DNA from: a virus | Strand: one strand, 5' to 3' | Length of the DNA stretch: 23,103 nucleotides | Virus record (IMG/VR): IMGVR_UViG_3300030331_005446 | Span: 1 to 23,103 of that record | Notes under the pieces: generated by a model | Seen by the model: only the letters and a program-made list of their open reading frames with translations | Told to the model about the DNA's origin: nothing | The model's database searches: none | Program-made: the position numbers and the translations under genes | Shown: positions 18,572 to 23,103 of the stretch, in pieces | Layout of the letters: each line of letters begins with the position of its first letter | How positions within the stretch are numbered: the stretch's first letter is position 1

Positions 18572-18991
18572 TTAGAAAACCCCCTTATATATTTCATGTT
18601 CTGTTCCTTCATCATCAATATAGTTATAGACACCCTTTAGAACTTTATCAATAGCTTTACCTATTGAATTTCCTCTTAGTGCCTGTTCTCTAATATATTT
18701 ATAATCATCTATATCAACATTTAAGTAGATATATTCTTTGTTATATTTTCTAACTATATTTGGGTTATCGGCTTTACCTAAATTAAAACCACCCTTATAT
18801 AATACAATCACATCAACTAGGGAATAATCTTCTCTATTTCTAACCATTCCAACACTCTCAATGTGAGTTGAATCAATATTGTAAATGACCTCCTTAGCCC
18901 CACAATCTACAAAAGAAGTTTTTTCATCTTTTATATTCTGTACAGACATTAATTTAGCCTTTACTTTATTTTTTGTATTTCCTGAACCCAT
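18572..18991 (-). CDS. Hypothetical protein (139 aa)
   Basis: A 139-residue protein, first gene of the leftward operon next to the 19.0-19.5 kb control region. Begins MGSGNTKNKVKAKLMSVQNI. A middle segment with beta strands (YSLVDVIVLYKGGFNLGKADNP) precedes a helix (YKYIREQALRGNSIGKAIDKVLKGVYNYI). AGGAGG precedes the ATG. Unrecognised; being first beside an operator-like region, it could be regulatory. Confidence 0.7.
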   Translation of the reverse strand: MGSGNTKNKVKAKLMSVQNIKDEKTSFVDCGAKEVIYNIDSTHIESVGMVRNREDYSLVDVIVLYKGGFNLGKADNPNIVRKYNKEYIYLNVDIDDYKYIREQALRGNSIGKAIDKVLKGVYNYIDDEGTEHEIYKGVF

Positions 18992-19211
18992 TTTTTACCT
19001 CCTTTGGATTTTTTCAATACCCTCTAAGACTAACAGCATATGAACCGTATGCAACACAATTTTAATTTTTTATTTGTGAACTTGTGAAGGGTATAGAGGG
19101 AGTTAGGACCTTGAATTTTCACAATCTTATGGCCTTGTGAAAAGGGGGGAGGGTACTAAAAAAAATCGCTAGAATATGAAAGTATTTTGTAATATATCCC
19201 CTCGCGAATCA

Positions 19212-19528
19212 ATAATGAAAATAGACTGTAACCACACATATGCACATAGATCCAATCCCAGATCCTCTCCTCTCCCCTAGTACAATAAGGGTATCTTGCG
19301 ACCAATATTGGCTGGATCTAGGGGTTTATCGCCTCCTTTACCCTAGATCTGGCCATTTTTTCACAAAGTCCTGATATTGTGAAGTATATTGCCCCCACCT
19401 TTACCAGCCCAGACATAGGGGTATGTCCCAAAATATTAGAGTTTCGTACATTTGTTCTATTTGGGGTGCAGCGCGTGATTTTTATAATGAAAATGGATAT
19501 AACCAGTGGTATGCACCAATTATCCAAA
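19212..19528 (+). repeat. Diverged 45-bp direct repeat (two copies)
   Basis: Copy A 19212-19256 and copy B 19484-19528 share, in order, ATAATGAAAAT, TAACCA, TATGCAC and ATCCAA with differing bases between. Copy B contains the TATAAT (19483-19488) of a promoter with TTGGGG 16 bases upstream. Copy A has AATAAT at the same place. Possibly a duplicated promoter/operator segment. Confidence 0.55.
19461..19488 (+). promoter_or_regulatory. Candidate promoter of the acidic-protein gene
   Basis: TTGGGG (19461-19466), 16-base spacer, TATAAT (19483-19488), giving a leader of about 50 bases before the ATG at 19544. Confidence 0.45.
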
Positions 19529-19543
19529 TGGTAAGTTATACTT

Positions 19544-19774
19544 ATGTCTATGGATATTTCAAGTTATGGTTACATGAATCATTTAGGAAAAAATGACAAT
19601 CAAATAGACCAAGAAGCAGATATAGATCAAGATCTCGAAAATGATGATGACGGGTCCATAGAAGAAGAGGCAGCGGAGGAGTTAATAGAGGATATGGATA
19701 CAGAGTTTGAGGAAGTATTAGATAGTGAAGAGATACTTGTTGACGAGAGTTTGGAAGTAAGAGAAGAGGAATAA
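19544..19774 (+). CDS. Highly acidic protein (76 aa)
   Basis: A 76-residue protein, MSMDISSYGYMNHLGKNDNQ followed by an almost entirely acidic region (DIDQDLENDDDG, EEEAAEELIEDMDTEFEE). More than a third of residues are Asp/Glu. Such proteins can be DNA mimics, disordered docking tails or scaffold-like proteins. No clear ribosome site precedes the ATG (alternative ATG two codons in). It follows a promoter in the control region and ends at a shared terminator. Function unknown. Confidence 0.62.
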   Translation: MSMDISSYGYMNHLGKNDNQIDQEADIDQDLENDDDGSIEEEAAEELIEDMDTEFEEVLDSEEILVDESLEVREEE

Positions 19775-19775
19775 A

Positions 19776-19793
19776 GGGGACTTTTCAGCCCCC
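19776..19793. terminator. Bidirectional terminator between acidic gene and AIPR gene
   Basis: Read leftward it is GGGGGCT-GAAA-AGTCCCC, a hairpin with a GAAA tetraloop followed by TTTATT. It lies between convergent stops at 19774 and 19808. Confidence 0.65.
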
Positions 19794-19807
19794 TAATATC
19801 CGTATAT

Positions 19808-20992
19808 TTATAAATTTCTTAAAGAATAATCTTTAAAAGCATCATATGTTGAATGCCACAGCATAGGGTTATATACAATACCTCTAATTTGTGTTTCATC
19901 ATTTTTAGCCAAAGACCAAAAGTTACCTATGATAGATTCAGCTTTATGATCCCAAGCTAATTTAGAGTGTTTCAACTTAAATTTACCATCAGTAGCATTG
20001 CTTATTGCTCTAGATCCTGCAATGATTGGCATAATCAAGCCATTCAGCAGCTTATGAGTAGGCTCATCTGTAGCAAATAAATGATTTGTACCTCTATTTA
20101 CTTGAAATAGTTTTGAATATTTCTTAAGTGATACTTTGCCTTCAAATATACCAGTAGCGATCTCAAATGCTGTAGATTGCACATAGTCTCTAAATTTAAG
20201 AATATCTACAATGCTATTTGCATACCTTAGAAAGTCTTGTTTGCTAACAGTTGTATCACTAGATATTTTATTATCAAAGTGTTTGATAATATTTACTTTG
20301 TTTGAGTAAGACTCTCTAGGCCAATATCTATCAATAGCTTCATCATCATCTTTATTAGGCATAACAGCATAAATCATACTTAATATGTCTAAAACATTTA
20401 CACAACCAGTATCGTTTTGAAAGTATTGAACATTACCCTCATAAGGTGTATTGACTAAAGATTCTTTAATCCAATCAAATTGACCAGTTAAATTAAGTAT
20501 TGAATATCTAGATACTGCAATAGAAGTACTAGCACCCTCAACTACTTTTACTTTAGATTCAGGATCAAGCCCAACAATGATTCGAGAAAACACTTTTTTG
20601 TTTCCAGGGATCATTCCAAGCTTATCAGCTTTTTGTATTGCTTGATATATATGTCCACCATTAGCAAGTCCGTCACCTTTACTACCATTGAATTTAAGAA
20701 CAAGTTCTTTTTTATCATTGTCGTAAAAGCCCTCAGAAGCAAACATCAACATTCCATTAGCTGCATATTCAAATATATCGTTATCAGCTGTTAGATTGTT
20801 ACGCATACCTTCATATGCTGCTGCATCTGAGTTTTGTGCTCTTGGATTTGGATCCATTGGAATATCTGTTTTTGCAACAGATTGAGCGTATAAGGGACCT
20901 ACTAATTCGTAGATGTTTCTGTTTGTAGGGTTATCGATCCTACGGATTGCATCCGTTTTTATACGGACAGTTTTTGGTAATGGCATAGCCAT
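19808..20992 (-). CDS. AIPR-family (abortive infection) protein
   Basis: A 394-residue protein matching the AIPR pattern: NPR at 49-51, YEGMRNNLTADNDIFEYAANGMLMFAS (60-86, the 'L...F.y.NNGi...a' block) and GLANGGHIYQAIQKA (108-122, the invariant NGGH/NGGQ-T block). AIPR proteins are named from abortive phage resistance systems and are also carried by phages and plasmids, where they may act against competitors or host defence. The mechanism is not established to my knowledge. TAGGAGGTGA precedes the ATG. It is a single-gene unit with its own promoter and terminator, as expected for an accessory gene. No partner toxin or nuclease is adjacent. Confidence 0.78.
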   Translation of the reverse strand: MAMPLPKTVRIKTDAIRRIDNPTNRNIYELVGPLYAQSVAKTDIPMDPNPRAQNSDAAAYEGMRNNLTADNDIFEYAANGMLMFASEGFYDNDKKELVLKFNGSKGDGLANGGHIYQAIQKADKLGMIPGNKKVFSRIIVGLDPESKVKVVEGASTSIAVSRYSILNLTGQFDWIKESLVNTPYEGNVQYFQNDTGCVNVLDILSMIYAVMPNKDDDEAIDRYWPRESYSNKVNIIKHFDNKISSDTTVSKQDFLRYANSIVDILKFRDYVQSTAFEIATGIFEGKVSLKKYSKLFQVNRGTNHLFATDEPTHKLLNGLIMPIIAGSRAISNATDGKFKLKHSKLAWDHKAESIIGNFWSLAKNDETQIRGIVYNPMLWHSTYDAFKDYSLRNL

Positions 20993-21065
20993 TCACCTCC
21001 TATATTTACGGCAAGTCTTTTACTTAGCCTCTTAGTATGAGGTATTTAACCTACATATAATATTT

Positions 21066-21093
21066 ATTATAAGGTTTCTAAGATATATTGAAA
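21066..21093 (-). promoter_or_regulatory. Promoter of the AIPR gene
   Basis: (-) strand TTTCAA, 16-base spacer, TATAAT. A CCTC/GAGG stem-loop (21030-21045) lies in the 70-base leader before the ribosome site. Confidence 0.45.
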
Positions 21094-21132
21094 CAAAAAT
21101 TTAATTAAATAAACCAGAAGATCATAATCTAT

Positions 21133-21297
21133 ATGATAATATTTTCAGCTATGGATTATATTATCGGTTTTCTTGTTGGATACTTTTGTAAGTATTTTAT
21201 TACCACGCTAAAAGATATTGCTGAAGGTAAGTATTTCGAACATACACTTGATTATTTAGATTTTAAAGAACCTCTTACAGAAGACGATTTACCTTAA
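21133..21297 (+). CDS. Small membrane protein (54 aa)
   Basis: MIIFSAMDYIIGFLVGYFCK with one N-terminal membrane helix, then ITTLKDIAEGKYFEHTLDYL and an acidic end. It is the only rightward gene in the 20-23 kb region and overlaps the end of the convergent zinc-ribbon gene by four bases. No good ribosome site, so it is less certain, but the membrane-helix/charged-tail composition is protein-like. Confidence 0.48.
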   Translation: MIIFSAMDYIIGFLVGYFCKYFITTLKDIAEGKYFEHTLDYLDFKEPLTEDDLP

Positions 21298-21422
21298 ATA
21301 GGTCCACCCTCACAACAAGCAATCACCTTTTGTCCAAATGCAGGGCATTTGTCATTATAACAATATAACCCTGCACTCTTTTCAAATAATGAGTGTCTAC
21401 ATACTGGACACTCACAAATCAT
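21294..21422 (-). CDS. Zinc-ribbon micro-protein (42 aa)
   Basis: MICECPVCRHSLFEKSAGLY then CYNDKCPAFGQKVIACCEGGPI. Pairs C-x2-C (CPVC) and C-x4-C (CYNDKC) make a canonical zinc ribbon, with an extra CC near the end. GAGG precedes the ATG by a few bases and the start overlaps the upstream stop (ATGA). Likely DNA, RNA or protein binding. Specific role unknown. Confidence 0.68.
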   Translation of the reverse strand: MICECPVCRHSLFEKSAGLYCYNDKCPAFGQKVIACCEGGPI

Positions 21423-21577
21423 TCCTCTTCATCCTCTTTCTCTGCTGGGTTATTTAAAAATTTAATTTTTGCTGATAACTTACAATTACTTGGTGATTGA
21501 TCACACATCCATTTATTAGTCATTACATGTTTAAGCGGTTCATTACACTCAACACATCTATTTATTTTTTTTCTCAA
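21419..21577 (-). CDS. Zinc-ribbon micro-protein (52 aa), TTG start
   Basis: Reads M(TTG)RKKINRCVECNEPLKHVM..., WMCDQSPSNCKLSAKI and ends PAEKEDEEE. CVEC plus C-x7-C gives a four-Cys site. The TTG directly abuts the stop of the upstream membrane gene. The first ATG in frame would lose the CVEC pair, so I keep TTG. The Glu-rich end encodes GAAGAGGA, the ribosome site of the next gene. Confidence 0.6.
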   Translation of the reverse strand: MRKKINRCVECNEPLKHVMTNKWMCDQSPSNCKLSAKIKFLNNPAEKEDEEE

Positions 21578-21724
21578 TTAAAACTTATCTTTCTTATTTT
21601 CCTCATTGATATCTTTAACCACCTCTAGAAAATATTTAAAAAACTTTGTATAAAATACAGCTAACAATACAAATCCACCTATAGAAGTTATTGCTACTGT
21701 AAGGATTAATAATATTTCGCCCAT
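21578..21724 (-). CDS. Small membrane protein (48 aa)
   Basis: MGEILLILTVAITSIGGFVL then LAVFYTKFFKYFLEVVKDIN and a charged tail. One strong N-terminal membrane helix with a short outside end. AGAGGAG lies four bases before the ATG. Together with the next three genes it forms a row of small membrane proteins, typical of phage lysis modules (holin, antiholin, spanin), but the order and function cannot be proven here. Confidence 0.65.
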   Translation of the reverse strand: MGEILLILTVAITSIGGFVLLAVFYTKFFKYFLEVVKDINEENKKDKF

Positions 21725-21744
21725 AAGACTCCTCTCTGGGTTGA

Positions 21745-21939
21745 TTACATTAGTGAGTTAATTATCACCACTAACGCTGATACGGCTACAAACCAGCCGC
21801 TGAATTCTTGTCTTGAAATTTTAGTATTTACTTTTTCGTGTAGTAAATCTATTCTATTGTCTAATTTGTCTTGACCTTCAAGAAGAAGTAATAACATCTC
21901 CTTTTGTGTCATACCATTATTTGTTGAATCTTTACTCAT
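21745..21939 (-). CDS. Helix plus C-terminal membrane anchor protein (64 aa), holin-associated-like
   Basis: MSKDSTNNGMTQKEMLLLLL, then a heptad helix (LDNRIDLLHEKVNTKISRQE) and a C-terminal membrane helix WFVAVSALVVIINSLM. The layout resembles XhlA-type lysis proteins that sit beside holins. The ATG overlaps the stop of the two-helix membrane protein upstream, supporting a joint role. The family is not certain. Confidence 0.7.
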   Translation of the reverse strand: MSKDSTNNGMTQKEMLLLLLEGQDKLDNRIDLLHEKVNTKISRQEFSGWFVAVSALVVIINSLM

Positions 21940-22196
21940 GATTTCTTTTTACTCATACTACCAAAAGCATCGTTGATTTCATCGATTGTTAATTTACCGT
22001 CATTGAGATAACCTCTAGCAAGTGCCTCTGTAACTTTAGCTACGCCAAGTGATCCAGCTAAAAGTATTGAAGATAGAGTATCTATACCTATGATACTTCC
22101 AGCCCCAATTATAGCTAGACCGTTTGCAATGAATACAGCTAGCATTCTTGCTAGGATCATCTTTAATTTATCTCTTTTTGTAAGAGTTTTAGCCAT
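21936..22196 (-). CDS. Holin-like membrane protein (86 aa)
   Basis: Basic N-terminus (MAKTLTKRDKLK), two hydrophobic segments (MILARMLAVFIANGLAIIGAGSII and TLSSILLAGSLGVAKVTEALARG) and a charged end with an EF-like acidic stretch (LNDGKLTIDEINDAF). Size, two helices and basic end fit a class II-type holin. GGAGG lies ten bases before the ATG, within the last codons of a 13-codon frame. No endolysin gene is adjacent in this window; the lysozyme-like gene is at 6.8-7.3 kb. Confidence 0.7.
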   Translation of the reverse strand: MAKTLTKRDKLKMILARMLAVFIANGLAIIGAGSIIGIDTLSSILLAGSLGVAKVTEALARGYLNDGKLTIDEINDAFGSMSKKKS

Positions 22197-22199
22197 TAG

Positions 22200-22241
22200 T
22201 TAGTTGCCTCCGCAACAACCTTGTCCGCAACATCCGTCCAT
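22200..22241 (-). CDS. 13-residue Cys-rich peptide frame (MDGCCGQGCCGGN)
   Basis: A 13-codon frame with four Cys in two adjacent pairs and five Gly. It lies exactly in the 46-base gap between two coupled membrane genes and its Gly codons (GGAGGC) carry the ribosome site of the holin-like gene. No convincing ribosome site of its own. It could be translated by read-on from the gene ending at 22243. It may only be the DNA of a Shine-Dalgarno spacer. Confidence 0.3.
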   Translation of the reverse strand: MDGCCGQGCCGGN

Positions 22242-22242
22242 A

Positions 22243-22599
22243 CTAATCTCGCAATCTGATAGTCACTAACCAAATTATCACAGATACGACTATCGCTATA
22301 CCTACGATATCTTGAGCGGTTCCTGTAAGAGTGAACCAAGCTATGAAAAAACCTAGTAATGTAAATATTTGTGCAATTGATTCTTTGATTGCATCTAAGA
22401 ACCATTTGGCTAATATAACTAACATACCTGGTATTGATTTGATAAACTTTATAATTTGTTTTGCTGTAAATTTTGCAGATATCAAGAAACCTTTTCCTGT
22501 TTTCTTTGTAGCAAAAATCATCCCTTTGAATAAATTTATTACGAAATAATAAGGCATACCTAATACTTCATATAAAAAATTAAAAACTTTTTTGATCAT
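22243..22599 (-). CDS. Multi-helix membrane protein (118 aa)
   Basis: 118 residues with hydrophobic segments VLGMPYYFVINLFKGMIFA, IPGMLVILAKWFL, IFTLLGFFIAWFTL and DIVGIAIVVSVIIWLVTI separated by basic stretches (TKKTGKGFLISAKFTAKQ). About three to four membrane passes. GGAG lies before the ATG, which forms TAATG with the stop of the upstream gene. Probably part of the lysis/envelope module. Unrecognised. Confidence 0.72.
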   Translation of the reverse strand: MIKKVFNFLYEVLGMPYYFVINLFKGMIFATKKTGKGFLISAKFTAKQIIKFIKSIPGMLVILAKWFLDAIKESIAQIFTLLGFFIAWFTLTGTAQDIVGIAIVVSVIIWLVTIRLRD

Positions 22600-23103
22600 T
22601 AAAATCTCCTCATAAATGCACCAGCTTGAGCGACAATTTGGGAAGCGATGATTACTGGAACCACGACTTCTTGTGCCTTTTCTTTCTGGTCACTAGTCAT
22701 ATCGTCACCAATCGACTCCAGATCCATCTCTACTATATTAACATTTATTAACTCACCTATTGGGTTTTCAATGAATGCTTCTACTTGAACCTCTGTGACA
22801 GTATCCGCAAGTGTATAGTTTTCTACATCAGCATTTTCTACAGCTCTTTCTACATATTCAGACACAGCCTCTGCTACTGTTTCGTCTTTTGCTGCGACCT
22901 CTGCAATTATTTCGACATCTTCTACCTCTTCAAAACCTAATACATCTGCAACGGCCTCTTGCTCTTCATCTGATAATTCCTCTACTTTTTCTGTATCTAC
23001 GACTTCAGCTACCACAGCCTGTACAACTTTCACTGTTTGCGTGTCGGCTGTTGCCAAGTTTTCTACACCAACTTCAGCTATTTGCTCGACTACTACTACT
23101 AAC
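22599..23103 (-). CDS. Acidic Val/Ala/Glu-rich phage protein, 5' end outside the window
   Basis: The frame remains open to the right edge. A TTG at 23057 is a possible start but the codons upstream (reading LVVVVEQIAEVGVEN) continue the same Val/Glu-rich pattern, so I treat it as truncated. At least 167 residues are in view. The segments VEELSDEEQEAVADVLGFEEVEDVEIIAEVAAKDETVAEAVSEYV and a basic end AGAFMRRF are low-complexity and helical. Such acidic repeats are seen in phage structural or scaffold-like proteins. Function cannot be assigned. Confidence 0.65.
   Translation of the reverse strand, partial: LVVVVEQIAEVGVENLATADTQTVKVVQAVVAEVVDTEKVEELSDEEQEAVADVLGFEEVEDVEIIAEVAAKDETVAEAVSEYVERAVENADVENYTLADTVTEVQVEAFIENPIGELINVNIVEMDLESIGDDMTSDQKEKAQEVVVPVIIASQIVAQAGAFMRRF

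Larger units (their letters stand above)
18992..19543. promoter_or_regulatory. Gene-free control region with two TTCACAA-N10-TTGTGAA dyads
   Basis: 552 bases, clearly richer in G/C than the rest of the window. Two dyads with the same 10-base gap lie at 19118-19141 and 19360-19383. The first has 9-bp arms (TTTTCACAA/TTGTGAAAA). Two further direct half-sites TTGTGAA start at 19074 and 19082. A 9-bp inverted repeat GATCTAGGG/CCCTAGATC spans 19314-19350. The layout resembles a multi-operator control region, partition site or replication origin. No protein frame with a ribosome site is visible. Confidence 0.7.

Noticed and set aside
19318-19527. 69-codon leftward frame in the control region
   Set aside because: No ribosome site, no protein-like pattern, and it runs through dyads and direct repeats.
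22196-22405. 69-codon leftward frame rich in Arg/Tyr
   Set aside because: It lies inside the 118-residue membrane protein gene in another frame and has unnatural composition.

Overview
The window reads as part of a tailed-phage (or phage-plasmid) genome from a very AT-rich host. It has short, overlapping genes with ATGA and TAATG junctions, strong AGGAGG-type ribosome sites, many tiny zinc-ribbon proteins, SSB, a ParB-type nuclease, a probable single-strand annealing protein, a secreted lysozyme/transglycosylase and holin-like membrane proteins. No capsid, portal, terminase or polymerase gene is visible. The lytic enzyme resembles actinobacterial Rpf-type lysozyme folds. That fits a low-GC marine actinobacterial host, but this is inference only.

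Layout. (1) 1-7.5 kb: a leftward operon of about 21 genes (replication initiator-like protein, SSB, ParB-like protein, three candidate nucleases of which two are paralogues, zinc ribbons, lysozyme). A 77-nt tRNA-like RNA resembling the tRNA domain of tmRNA is embedded near its end. (2) 7.5-9.8 kb: a divergent control region with a promoter and a perfect dyad operator, then a rightward operon (excisionase-like HTH, annealing protein, two unknowns) closed by a hairpin terminator. (3) 9.8-17.6 kb: an accessory island carrying ArdA-like and ArdC-like antirestriction proteins and about a dozen small, mostly acidic proteins. Its transcription units are separated by 15 copies of one element, GATTGAAAA-N7-TAATG, all on the + strand and all outside the main genes. 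Six copies form an exact 22-bp tandem array. Two divergent 17-residue peptides of one family sit at the ends of two units. (4) 17.6-19.0 kb: small leftward genes. (5) 19.0-19.54 kb: a gene-free control region with two TTCACAA-N10-TTGTGAA dyads and a diverged direct repeat. (6) 19.5-21.1 kb: an acidic protein and an AIPR-family (abortive infection) protein. (7) 21.1-23.1 kb: small zinc-ribbon and membrane proteins, probably a lysis or envelope module, and a partial gene running off the right edge.

How it may work: the leftward and first rightward operons look like DNA metabolism and recombination. The island looks like an exchangeable set of anti-defence cassettes, each with its own sigma70-like promoter and terminator and each bounded by the repeat element. 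The cassette view is inference from layout. The repeats, their fixed spacing, strand bias and placement are read directly.
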